10,136 nucleotides of DNA from an uncultured Paracoccus sp. (GCF_946221145.1 NZ_CAMIOH010000110.1:1-10136), one strand, 5' to 3'. Positions 1-6,397 are shown, numbered from the stretch's first letter. The notes: generated by a model from the letters alone, not told the origin. Translations and numbers: made by a program.

Positions 1-492
1 ATCCTGGACTGGGCGGCTGTCTATCTGCAGCGCGAGATGGGCGCCTCATTGGCGGTGGCCGGTTGGGGCTTTGCGGCCTGCGCGGGGACGATGGCGGTGA
101 TGCGGTTTCTGGGCGACGGGATCCGGCGGCGGCATGGCGCGGTCAGGACGCTGCGGGCCAGCACCGTGATCGCCATGGCGGGGCTGGCCCTGGCGGCTTT
201 GGCGGGGTCGGTGCCGGTGGCGCTGATCGGCTTTGGCCTGGCGGGGCTGGGTATCGCCAACATGGTGCCGATCGCCTTTTCGGCGGCAGGCAACGTGCCG
301 GGACTGGCGCAGGGCGTCGGCCTGTCGGTGGTCACGACGATGGGCTATTCGGGGATTCTGCTGGCCCCCGGCAGCATCGGCTTCCTGGCCGAGCGGATCA
401 GCTTTTCCGCGATCTACCTGGGTCTGGCGCTGTTGCTGCTGGTGCCGCTGTCGTTGTCGCGCCTGGCCCGCACCGCCGATTTCGAGAGTTAG
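1..492 (+). CDS. MFS transporter, C-terminal part (5' end outside window)
   Basis: The reading frame is open from base 1 to the TAG at 490-492, giving 163 residues of a protein that starts before the window. The fragment is very hydrophobic, with about five membrane-spanning segments separated by short loops, as in the C-terminal six-helix bundle of a major facilitator superfamily permease. A loop reading RFLGDGIRRRHG (about residues 35-46) matches the second copy of the MFS loop motif (G-D-x2-R-R/K-x-G) between helices 8 and 9. The opening residues ILDWAAVYL and the alanine/glycine-rich helices resemble the YbjJ-like branch of sugar/drug permeases, but the substrate cannot be read from this part. 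It sits in the inner membrane. The start codon and any operon partners lie upstream of the window. The next intact gene, panB, is convergent, 499 bp away. I am sure of the superfamily and unsure of the subfamily. Confidence 0.85.
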   Translation: MLDWAAVYLQREMGASLAVAGWGFAACAGTMAVMRFLGDGIRRRHGAVRTLRASTVIAMAGLALAALAGSVPVALIGFGLAGLGIANMVPIAFSAAGNVPGLAQGVGLSVVTTMGYSGILLAPGSIGFLAERISFSAIYLGLALLLLVPLSLSRLARTADFES

Positions 493-938
493 GGCACGCC
501 CGCGACCCGCATCACCGACACAAGGGCCAACCAGATCAAAGCGGCGTCGGAGCGTCCGCATTCGCCCCGCGCCGCCCGCGCCCCGCTGTGCAAAGGCGTC
601 TTCCGCGCCCCGGGTCAACGCCACGGCCGCGACGGTCGCGCAGAACAGCGCCAGCCGGGAGTTGCCGCGAGGGCGGGCGGGGTTCGGGACCATGGCCATA
701 TAGAAGAGGCACCCCGCCCGGGCCAGCGATAACCGGCCCACGGCGTGATGGCCAGCCTGAACCAAGCCGCTGCCGCCAGCGTGATCGCGTGTGCGGCCAT
801 TGGAGGGACTCCGAGAAGGCTGTGATCCGCGAAGGCCAAGGGCAGGGTTGTGGCCAGATGGATCGGCAGAAATCCCGGTCAGGCCCTGCTGGGGTCCGGT
901 ATGGCGGTCGGGAAGGCGGCAAGGGTCGTCTGTCGCAT
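489..938 (-). pseudogene. Probable decayed small membrane-protein gene between the MFS gene and panB
   Basis: No intact gene fills the roughly 500 bp between the MFS stop and the panB stop. On the minus strand the sequence still behaves like coding DNA, with G/C third positions and hydrophobic stretches, but it changes frame. One frame covers about 938-725, with an in-frame TGA at 879-881. It encodes a stretch including HLATTLPLAFADHSLLG and MAAHAITLAAAAWF. A second frame, about 725-590, gives GCLFYMAMVPNP and SRLALFCATVAAVALTRG. The first frame resumes to give LIWLALVSVMRVAGVP and stops at 489-491, overlapping the MFS stop codon by two bases. An ATG at 800 has a good GGAG Shine-Dalgarno eight bases upstream, so a 61-aa peptide (800-615) could still be made. 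I do not recognise the family. It could be a true pseudogene, a sequence with two indel errors, or chance; panB transcription reads into it. Confidence 0.35.
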
Positions 939-991
939 GGCGCCACGTGGCCGACCCGGTCGCCGGGGGGCGGCGCCCTGGTCGGGGTCAG

Positions 992-1801
992 TCAGCGATA
1001 GACGTTTTCGTCGGCCGGAAAGGTTCGATCCCTGACGGCGGCCGCGTAATCGGCAATGGCCCGGTCGGCCTGCTGGCCCATATCCGCGAACCTGTGGACA
1101 AAACGCGGCACCCGGCCTGTCAGGCCCAGCATGTCGTCCAGCACCAGGATCTGTCCGTCGCAACGGACCGAGGCGCCGATGCCGATGGTGGGGATGGCCA
1201 CTGCCCTGGTGATGCGGTCGGCCAGTTCCTCGACCACGCCTTCGACGACGATGGAAAAGGCCCCGGCCTCGGCCACGTCGACGGCGTCCTGGACATGGCG
1301 CGCCCAGCTGTCGGTTTCCCGGCCCTGGGTCTTGAAGCCGCCGAGGGTGTGGGTCTGCTGCGGCGTCAGCCCGACATGGCCCATCACCGGGATGCCCCGT
1401 TCGGCCATGAACCGGATCGTCGCCGCCATGCGGCTGCCGCCTTCCAGCTTGACCGCGCCCGCGCCGGTTTCGCCCATGATCCGCGCGGCATTGCGAAAGG
1501 CCTGCTGCGGGCTTTCCTCATAGCTGCCGAAGGGCATGTCGATCACCACCATGGCCTGCTGGCTGCCGCGCATGACCGCCTGGCCGTGCAGGATCATCAT
1601 CTCCATGGTCACGCCGATGGTCGAGGGCAGGCCATGAACCACCATCCCCAGGCTGTCGCCGACCAGGATGATGTCCGCATGGGAATCGACCTTCGCGGCC
1701 AGCGGCGCCGTATAGGCCGTCAGCGCGACGATGGGCGTGCCGCCCTTGCGGGCCAGGATCTGGGGCGCGGTGACACGCTTGATGCGGGTTTCAACGGACA
1801 T
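992..1801 (-). CDS. panB: 3-methyl-2-oxobutanoate hydroxymethyltransferase (ketopantoate hydroxymethyltransferase)
   Basis: PanB transfers a hydroxymethyl group from 5,10-methylene-tetrahydrofolate to 2-oxoisovalerate, forming ketopantoate in the cytoplasm. This is the first committed step toward pantothenate and coenzyme A. The 269-aa product has the usual family length and a TIM-barrel layout. Visible landmarks are VGDSLGM with the metal-binding Asp49, VIDMPFGSY with Asp88, KLEGG with Glu120, the GHVGLTPQ segment (141-148) and VVEG with the likely catalytic Glu188. The ATG at 1801 is preceded by GGAAAG nine bases upstream. The gene follows panC by only 17 bp on the same strand, so the two are almost certainly co-transcribed from a promoter before panC. 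Downstream on the same strand lies decayed coding sequence. No convincing U-rich terminator is visible after the stop. All expected catalytic residues are present, so the enzyme should be active. Confidence 0.97.
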   Translation of the reverse strand: MSVETRIKRVTAPQILARKGGTPIVALTAYTAPLAAKVDSHADIILVGDSLGMVVHGLPSTIGVTMEMMILHGQAVMRGSQQAMVVIDMPFGSYEESPQQAFRNAARIMGETGAGAVKLEGGSRMAATIRFMAERGIPVMGHVGLTPQQTHTLGGFKTQGRETDSWARHVQDAVDVAEAGAFSIVVEGVVEELADRITRAVAIPTIGIGASVRCDGQILVLDDMLGLTGRVPRFVHRFADMGQQADRAIADYAAAVRDRTFPADENVYR

Positions 1802-1818
1802 GGGTCAGGGCTTTCCGG

Positions 1819-2658
1819 TTAGGCGACCCGCTGGTCGATCAGCAGCACATCGCCGAAGCGGACGGCCAGCAGGATCACCACGGGGGCTTGGATGGTGGCT
1901 ATGGGCGACAGATCGCCTGCATCGCGGATGTCGATCGAGCGGATCCGGGCCAGGGGTTCGGCGCCGATCGTCCGGCGGATCTCAGCCCGGATCGCCCTGA
2001 GGCTTGCGCCCTCTGCGACCATCCGCGCGGCGCGGTCCAGGGCGCGGCTCAGAACCGGTGCGGCGGCGCGTTCGGCAGGCGACAGGCGGCGGTTTCGCGA
2101 CGACATGGCAAGGCCGTCCGGGTCGCGCATCGTGGGCACGGGCAGGATCTCGACCGGCACGTCCAGATCCGCGACCATCCGGCGAATCACCGCCAGCTGC
2201 TGGAAGTCCTTTTCCCCGAAGGCCGCCGCGTCGGGCTGAACGATGTTGAACAGCTTTGTCACCACCGTCGCGACGCCCCGGAAATGGCCGGGCCGCAGCC
2301 GCCCCATCAGGACGCGCGACAGTCCCGTCACCTCGACCACGGTTTGCGCGCCGGGGCGATAGATGTCCTCGACGCTGGGCAGAAATACGGCGTCGCACCC
2401 CGCATGGTGCAACAGGGCCAGGTCGTTTTCCTCATCCCGGGGGTATGTCGCCAGATCCTCGTTCGGACCAAACTGCGTGGGGTTCACGAAGATCGAGGTC
2501 ACGATCCGCCCGCCGCCCTGCGCATCAAGCCATGCACGCGCATGGGTCAGCAGCGACAGGTGCCCGTCGTGCAGCGCACCCATGGTCGGCACCAGTGCCA
2601 CGCATCCCGCGTCGCGCCGCCAATCGCGCATCGCCCGCCTGTCGCGGCAAATCTGCAT
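1819..2658 (-). CDS. panC: Pantothenate synthetase (pantoate–beta-alanine ligase)
   Basis: PanC condenses D-pantoate with beta-alanine using ATP, via a pantoyl-adenylate, to make pantothenate (vitamin B5) in the cytoplasm. The 279-aa product belongs to the nucleotidyltransferase fold shared with class I aminoacyl-tRNA synthetases. The HIGH-like motif lies in PTMGALHDGH (residues 24-33), followed by IFVNPTQFGPNEDL (56-69), the pantoate/ATP-binding GEKDFQQL (148-155) and the KMSKS-equivalent MSSRNRRL (185-192). I chose the ATG at 2658 because a G-rich Shine-Dalgarno (GGGATGGGGG) lies just before it and because the protein then begins in the family-typical way. A GTG at 2712 in the same frame would add 18 residues that do not look like PanC. 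It is first in a panC-panB operon. The other ketopantoate-to-pantoate step (PanE/IlvC) is not in the window. Confidence 0.97.
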   Translation of the reverse strand: MQICRDRRAMRDWRRDAGCVALVPTMGALHDGHLSLLTHARAWLDAQGGGRIVTSIFVNPTQFGPNEDLATYPRDEENDLALLHHAGCDAVFLPSVEDIYRPGAQTVVEVTGLSRVLMGRLRPGHFRGVATVVTKLFNIVQPDAAAFGEKDFQQLAVIRRMVADLDVPVEILPVPTMRDPDGLAMSSRNRRLSPAERAAAPVLSRALDRAARMVAEGASLRAIRAEIRRTIGAEPLARIRSIDIRDAGDLSPIATIQAPVVILLAVRFGDVLLIDQRVA

Positions 2659-2744
2659 GAGACCCCCATCCCTTTGTGGCGCGCACCCTAAGGGGAAGCT
2701 ACAGATTCGCACAAGTGCTGCATCGCGGCATGTCGTTTTTCGCC

Positions 2745-2750
2745 ATTATA
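2745..2750 (-). promoter_or_regulatory. Candidate -10 box of the panC-panB operon
   Basis: On the minus strand these bases read TATAAT, an exact match to the vegetative -10 consensus, which stands out in this GC-rich sequence. Transcription would start near 2738 and give a leader of roughly 80 bases before the panC ATG. The -35 region expected about 17 bp upstream reads CGAACC, a poor match, so the assignment rests on the -10 box and on its position in the divergent panC/dehydrogenase spacer (2659-2825). No clear promoter for the rightward gene was found in the same spacer. Confidence 0.45.
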
Positions 2751-2825
2751 GGTCGGGCCTATCGAACGGTTCGGCGCAGGCCGTGGCAGTAACAAGGCAA
2801 CAACGGGCCCAAGGAGTCGCGCGGG

Positions 2826-5318
2826 ATGAAGTCGCATGTGAAGGTTCTAGTCGTCGGGGGCGGCGCGGTCGGCTGCGGCATCGCCCTGCATCTGGCCCGC
2901 GCGGGCTGGGACACGCTGCTGGTCGAACGCGACGAGTTGACGGCGGGGTCCACCTGGCACGCGGCGGGGCTGCTGCCCTTGTTCAACATGGGCTATGCGA
3001 CCGGCCATATCCACGACTATTCGGTCAAGCTGTATGCCGATCTGGAATCGCAGACCGGGCTGAATGCGGGTTTCACCCGCTGCGGCAACCTGCGCATGGC
3101 CCAGACCGATGCGCGGATGGACGAATACATGCTGTATTCGACGACCGCCGAAACCATCGGCATCGAACACGAATTCCTGACGCCCGCGCAGATCGGGGAC
3201 CGCTGGCCGCTGGTCCGCACCGGGGATCTGAAGGGCGCGCTGTTCCACCCGACCGACGGCTATATCAACCCCGCCGACGTGACGCAGGCCATGGCCAAGG
3301 GCGCGCGGATGGCGGGCGCCACCATCGAGCGCAAGATTCAGGTCAACGGCTATGCCTGGACCGGGGCCGAATGGATCGTCACCTGCGAAAGGCTGGTGGA
3401 GAAGGGCGGCAACCTGGTCGGTTCCGGCGAGACGTTCGAGATCCGCGCCGAACATGTCGTGACCGCCACCGGCAACCACGCTCAGCGCACCGCCCGCCTG
3501 CTGGGCATCAAGATCCCCGCGATCCCGGTCGAGCATCAGTATATCGTCACGGAACCCGACCCGGCCCTGGTGAAGTGGCGGGCCGCGGGCAACCCGGAAC
3601 ACCCGGTCCTGCGCGACGCCGACGCCAAATGGTATGTCCGAGAGGAACGCGGCGGCTGGATCCTTGGGCCTTATGAACGCAATGCCCCGGCGCGGTTCCT
3701 CTATGACGTGCCGGAGAGCTTCCGCGCCGACCTGTTCCCGCTGGATCTGGAACGCATCGAACAGGAATACATGTCCATGATCCACCGGATCCCCAGTTCG
3801 GAAACCGTGGGGCTGAAGGACGATTTCAACGGCCCGATCTGCTATACCCCCGATGGCAACCCGCTGGTCGGCCCGGCGCCCGGCCTGCGCAACATGTGGC
3901 TGGCCGAGGGGTTCAGCTTTGGCATCACGGCGGCGGGCGGCGTCGGTCATTACCTGACGCAGATGATGACCGAGGGTGAGGCCGAGATCGACATGGCCTC
4001 GCTGGACCCGCGCCGTTTCGGCGGCTGGATGACCACCGAATACGCCGCCCGCAAGAACGAGGAAGCCTATGAGAACGTCTTCGTCCTGCACCACCCCGAT
4101 GAGGAACGCGAAGCCTGCCGCCCGCTGCGCACCTCGCCCGCCTATGACCGGCAAAAGGCGCGGGGGGCGCAGTTCGGGCAGGTGAACGGCTGGGAACGGC
4201 CCAATTACTATGCGCCCGAAGGCTTCAACGACCATGACAGCCGCAGCTTCCGGCGCGGCGGCTGGTGGCAATACGCCAAGGCCGAGGCCGAGGCGATCCG
4301 CAATGCGGCGGGGCTGATCGACGCCACCGCCTTTGCCAAGCACATGGTCAAGGGGCCGGGCGCGACGGCCTTTCTGGACTGGCTGACCACCAACAAGCTG
4401 CCCAAGGTCGGGCGCATCAACCTGACCTATGCGCTGACCGATGCAGGCACGACGCGGACCGAATACACCATCGTCCGGCTGGCCGAGAACGATTATTACC
4501 TTGTCTCGGCCGGGGCCTGGGCGGCCTATGACGGCGATCACCTGATCAAGTCGGCCGAGGATTTCATGGCGGCGGGCGGCGATTTCGTCAACATTCAGGA
4601 CGTGACCACGCAATGGGGCGTGTTCGCCATCGCCGGGCCGGCATCGCGCGACATCCTGGCCAAACTGATCCGTGATGCACAGCCGGAAACCGCGCTGTCG
4701 AACAAGCGGTTTCCGTGGCTGTCGGCCAAGCGGATCGAACTGGGGATGGTGCCGGTCAACGCGATCCGCGTCGCCTATACCGGCGAACTGGGCTGGGAGT
4801 TGCATCACCCGATCGAGATGCAGAACCACCTGTTCGACGCGCTGATGGCGGCGGGGCAGCCGCTGGGCCTGACGCTGGTCGGCGCGCGGGCGCAGAACTG
4901 GCTGCGGCAAGAGAAATCCTATCGCGCCTTCGGCACCGAACTGGGCCGCGACGCGACGCCGCTGGAAGCGGGCTTGGACCGTTTCGTGGATCTGTCCAAA
5001 GACTTCCGGGGCAAGGCCGCGATGCAGGACAAGGGCATCCGCAGCCTGTGCTGCACGCTGCTGATCGACGGTCCGGCCGATGCCGATCCCTGGGGACGCG
5101 AGGCGCTGTATCTGGACGGGCAGAAGGTCGGGCGCCTGACCTCGGGCGGGTATTCGGCGGCCTTCGGCAAGTCCATCGGCATGGGTTATGTCCGCCCCGA
5201 TCTGGCCGTGCCGGGCACAAGGCTGAAGGTGCGGATGTTCCGCGATCTGTATGATGCCGAAGTGACCGAGGACAGCCCTTATGACCCGCAGAACGCGCGG
5301 ATCCGCGTGGACGGCTGA
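2826..5318 (+). CDS. FAD-dependent dimethylglycine/sarcosine dehydrogenase family protein (DAO + GCV_T)
   Basis: This 830-aa enzyme should oxidatively remove N-methyl groups from dimethylglycine or sarcosine and pass the carbon to tetrahydrofolate. It opens with a Rossmann FAD site: VVGGGAVGCG (9-18), with an acidic residue Glu34 ending the second strand. AGSTWHAAGL (40-49) follows; its His45 matches the histidine that carries covalent FAD in mammalian dimethylglycine dehydrogenase. The DAO-type oxidoreductase domain runs to about residue 380, with a short FAO_M-like linker to about 440. Aminomethyltransferase (GCV_T) and GCV_T C-terminal domains follow, including GELGWELHHP and RQEKSYRAFGTELGRD (about 693-708). 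Length matches DMGDH. The ATG at 2826 has AAGGAG nine bases upstream. Electrons would go to ETF or the respiratory chain. Without a genomic neighbour for betaine or creatine degradation, dimethylglycine and sarcosine cannot be told apart. It diverges from panC and converges on a TetR gene. No signal peptide is seen, so it should be cytoplasmic. Confidence 0.9.
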   Translation: MKSHVKVLVVGGGAVGCGIALHLARAGWDTLLVERDELTAGSTWHAAGLLPLFNMGYATGHIHDYSVKLYADLESQTGLNAGFTRCGNLRMAQTDARMDEYMLYSTTAETIGIEHEFLTPAQIGDRWPLVRTGDLKGALFHPTDGYINPADVTQAMAKGARMAGATIERKIQVNGYAWTGAEWIVTCERLVEKGGNLVGSGETFEIRAEHVVTATGNHAQRTARLLGIKIPAIPVEHQYIVTEPDPALVKWRAAGNPEHPVLRDADAKWYVREERGGWILGPYERNAPARFLYDVPESFRADLFPLDLERIEQEYMSMIHRIPSSETVGLKDDFNGPICYTPDGNPLVGPAPGLRNMWLAEGFSFGITAAGGVGHYLTQMMTEGEAEIDMASLDPRRFGGWMTTEYAARKNEEAYENVFVLHHPDEEREACRPLRTSPAYDRQKARGAQFGQVNGWERPNYYAPEGFNDHDSRSFRRGGWWQYAKAEAEAIRNAAGLIDATAFAKHMVKGPGATAFLDWLTTNKLPKVGRINLTYALTDAGTTRTEYTIVRLAENDYYLVSAGAWAAYDGDHLIKSAEDFMAAGGDFVNIQDVTTQWGVFAIAGPASRDILAKLIRDAQPETALSNKRFPWLSAKRIELGMVPVNAIRVAYTGELGWELHHPIEMQNHLFDALMAAGQPLGLTLVGARAQNWLRQEKSYRAFGTELGRDATPLEAGLDRFVDLSKDFRGKAAMQDKGIRSLCCTLLIDGPADADPWGREALYLDGQKVGRLTSGGYSAAFGKSIGMGYVRPDLAVPGTRLKVRMFRDLYDAEVTEDSPYDPQNARIRVDG

Positions 5319-5326
5319 AACCCGTC

Positions 5327-5356
5327 GCGCCTGCCGGTCAGCTGACCAGCAGGCGC
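5327..5356. terminator. 30-bp near-perfect palindrome at the convergent gene ends; possible bidirectional terminator
   Basis: The arms are 15 bases each and pair at 14 positions; the only mismatch is C5335 with A5348. The centre is the self-complementary GGTCAGCTGACC. It starts nine bases after the dehydrogenase stop codon and contains the stop codon of the convergent TetR gene (5338-5340). Either transcript would fold it into a strong GC-rich hairpin at its 3' end. Neither side is followed by a real T-run, so it is not a textbook intrinsic terminator. It may instead protect 3' ends, help Rho-dependent termination or bind a protein. Confidence 0.5.
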
Positions 5357-5898
5357 AATGCGGCCTCGTAGGACGACACGTCCAGAGGAGAGCCAGGCGG
5401 GCGGGGCTGATCCAGGGTCAAGGCCGCGTATCCGTGCGTCAGGCTCCAGACGGCGGTCTCTACGGCCGGAGCCGGGCGCCCGCCGATAAAGGGTCCGCAC
5501 AGTTCCCTCAGGACCAAGTAGCTGCCAAGCGCGGTCTTGCGCAGGTCCGGGTCCTGCGCGGGCAACTGGTCGAACATCAGCCGGAACAGCCCCGTGCGGG
5601 ACGATGCAAAGCGGATATAGGCAAGGTTCACCGCCAGCAGCCGCTGAAAGGGATCGGTGTCCGGGATATCATCGCGTGCTGCAACCAGAACGTGCAGAAA
5701 GCACTGGAACCCGCAGGTCGCAATCGCCACTTTCAGGCCGGGCAATCCGTCGAAATGATGTGCCGGGGCGGCGTGGGATACGCCCGCGCGTGCGGCAATT
5801 CGCCGCAGGGTCAGCCCCTCGGCCCCCTCTGTGTCCAGAATGTCCATGCCGGCCTGAATCAACGACTGGCGCAGGTCAGGACGTGGGGCCATCCCCAT
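5338..5898 (-). CDS. TetR/AcrR-family transcriptional regulator with WHG-type C-terminal domain
   Basis: A 186-aa repressor-type protein. Residues about 8-55 form the TetR DNA-binding domain: a first helix (LRQSLIQAGMDIL), then TLRRIAARAGV and SHAAPAHHF (30-49) as the helix-turn-helix, including the family-typical H-F after the recognition helix. The remainder is helical. The C-terminal part carries AVWSLTHGYAAL (149-160), whose W-x3-HG spacing is the signature of the WHG ligand-binding domain (TetR_C_33). The ATG at 5898 has GAGGAA five bases upstream and is preferred to the ATG two codons later. The ligand is unknown. The gene converges on the dehydrogenase, so control of that enzyme is not implied by position. 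A near-palindrome at 5912-5926, overlapping the likely promoter, suggests that it represses itself. No intact neighbour is divergently transcribed, so further targets would be elsewhere. Confidence 0.9.
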   Translation of the reverse strand: MGMAPRPDLRQSLIQAGMDILDTEGAEGLTLRRIAARAGVSHAAPAHHFDGLPGLKVAIATCGFQCFLHVLVAARDDIPDTDPFQRLLAVNLAYIRFASSRTGLFRLMFDQLPAQDPDLRKTALGSYLVLRELCGPFIGGRPAPAVETAVWSLTHGYAALTLDQPRPPGSPLDVSSYEAALRLLVS

Positions 5899-5911
5899 CG
5901 TGGTTCCTCAA

Positions 5912-5926
5912 CTTGACAGTGTAAAG
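5912..5926. promoter_or_regulatory. Candidate TetR-type operator, autoregulatory
   Basis: The 15-bp sequence CTTGACAGTGTAAAG is an inverted repeat around G5919: arms CTTGACA and TGTAAAG agree at six of seven positions. TTTACACTGT-type palindromes are common operators of TetR-family repressors. On the minus strand it overlaps the region just after a possible -10 (TATCTT) that lies 16 bases from a GGGACA -35 match, 14 bases before the TetR start codon. A bound repressor there would block transcription. The left arm also contains TTGACA, which reads as a -35 hexamer on the + strand. Confidence 0.5.
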
Positions 5927-5960
5927 ATAATCGTGAACAGTGACTTGTCCCGGTTGGTTA

Positions 5961-5996
5961 ACGGCACGCTCATGAATGAGTCGGCCGTATTTTTTG
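5961..5996 (+). terminator. Stem-loop followed by a T-run, possible intrinsic terminator
   Basis: ACGGC (5961-5965) pairs with GCCGT (5984-5988), and inside it CTCAT and ATGAG form a second short arm. The outer stem is followed by A and six T residues (5990-5995). The three-base internal segments do not pair well, so the hairpin is imperfect. No gene on the + strand ends just before it, so it would terminate either read-through or a short unannotated RNA. Confidence 0.35.
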
Positions 5997-6031
5997 CGCT
6001 TTTGTCAGGGGTTTCTGGGTCGCCCGCTTAA

Positions 6032-6088
6032 GCTCTGGCCTGTTATTGTTGGTTTTTCGGTCATCGGTGATCTGGCCAGAGCCTTTTT
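6032..6088 (+). terminator. Nine-base-pair stem with structured loop and T-run; terminator or small-RNA 3' end
   Basis: GCTCTGGCC (6032-6040) is exactly complementary to GGCCAGAGC (6074-6082), and the stem is followed by C and five T residues (6084-6088). The 33-base loop contains a further small hairpin, GGTCA-TCGG-TGATC. The form is that of a rho-independent terminator on the + strand with an unusually large loop. There is no coding gene before it on this strand. Confidence 0.4.
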
Positions 6089-6132
6089 CGTTAATCATAG
6101 CCCCGCTTGCAGATTGTGCAACCAAAAGGCGA

Positions 6133-6156
6133 AAATATTTGTTCAGACAAATATTT
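6133..6156. repeat. Perfect 10-bp AT-rich inverted repeat with 4-base spacer
   Basis: AAATATTTGT and ACAAATATTT are exact reverse complements separated by TCAG. An A/T-only core of this kind is unusual in a genome this rich in G+C. It could be a binding site for a dimeric regulator, or a weak hairpin. It lies 63 bp beyond the 3' end of the tRNA-Gly gene, past that gene's terminator, and about 300 bp before the DUF5671 gene, too far from either to name a target. Confidence 0.5.
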
Positions 6157-6184
6157 ATTAGCGGGATGCCGGTGCGGCAAAAAC

Positions 6185-6214
6185 AAAAAGCCGAACCCGA
6201 AGGTCCGGCTTTTT
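6185..6214 (-). terminator. Intrinsic terminator of the tRNA-Gly transcript, UUCG tetraloop
   Basis: On the minus strand a 13-bp stem with one mismatch closes on C-UUCG-G, the very stable tetraloop, and is followed by GTTTTT. It starts five bases after the encoded CCA end of the tRNA, exactly where a terminator is expected. The A-rich left arm means that it could also stop transcription coming from the other side. Confidence 0.85.
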
Positions 6215-6218
6215 TGTT

Positions 6219-6293
6219 TGGAGCGGGCGATGAGATTCGAACTCACGACCCTAACCTTGGCAAGGTTATGCTCTACCCCTGAGCTACGCCCGC
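6219..6293 (-). tRNA. tRNA-Gly, anticodon GCC
   Basis: The minus strand folds into a standard cloverleaf of 75 bases including an encoded CCA. The acceptor stem GCGGGCG pairs with CGCCCGC; the D arm GCTC/GAGC, anticodon stem TAACC/GGTTA and T stem GTGAG/CTCAT (one G-T pair) are complete, and the T loop begins TTCGAAT. The anticodon loop TTGCCAA places GCC at 6261-6259, reading glycine GGC and GGU codons. The discriminator base is U. It appears to be a single-gene transcript, with a terminator immediately after it and a plausible promoter about 40 bases before it. Confidence 0.97.
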
Positions 6294-6331
6294 ATCCGTT
6301 CCCTTGGGCTGTTCGCCTTCGGTGAGCGGTG

Positions 6332-6359
6332 ATTTATGGGACTGCGCCGGGGGGTGCAA
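6332..6359 (-). promoter_or_regulatory. Candidate promoter of the tRNA-Gly gene
   Basis: On the minus strand TTGCAC (6359-6354) resembles the -35 hexamer, and CATAAAT (6338-6332) supplies a -10-like element 15-16 bases further on. Transcription would begin near 6325, about 30 bases before the mature 5' end of the tRNA, a normal leader length for RNase P processing. Spacing is slightly short, so the exact hexamers are uncertain. Confidence 0.4.
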
Positions 6360-6397
6360 GAGGAAAAATCGCCATGACCGCGAAATTTTCAGCGCCA

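Larger units (their letters stand above)
5899..6218. other. Intergenic region of about 320 bp with several structured elements, no convincing gene
   Basis: Short open frames here (for example 61 codons from the ATG at 5976) lack a Shine-Dalgarno, lack the G/C third-position bias of neighbouring genes and run across hairpins, so I do not call a protein. The region holds the candidate TetR operator, two stem-loops with T-runs on the + strand (5961-5996 and 6032-6088), an AT-rich perfect inverted repeat (6133-6156) and the tRNA terminator (6185-6214). The part from about 6084 to 6160 is clearly richer in A+T than the rest of the window. Confidence 0.7.

Noticed and set aside
2847..4910. A 687-codon open frame on the minus strand
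   Set aside because: It is antisense to the dehydrogenase gene, whose frame has clear FAD and GCV_T motifs and a good Shine-Dalgarno. The antisense product has an atypical composition and no motifs.
5976..6161. A 61-codon frame with an ATG in the spacer after the TetR gene
   Set aside because: There is no Shine-Dalgarno, the codon use is unlike the neighbours, and the frame runs across two hairpins and an AT-rich inverted repeat. RNA or regulatory roles explain the region better.
6046..6325. Two short + strand frames across the tRNA locus
   Set aside because: They run through the tRNA terminator and antisense to the tRNA-Gly gene; their sequence is determined by those elements.
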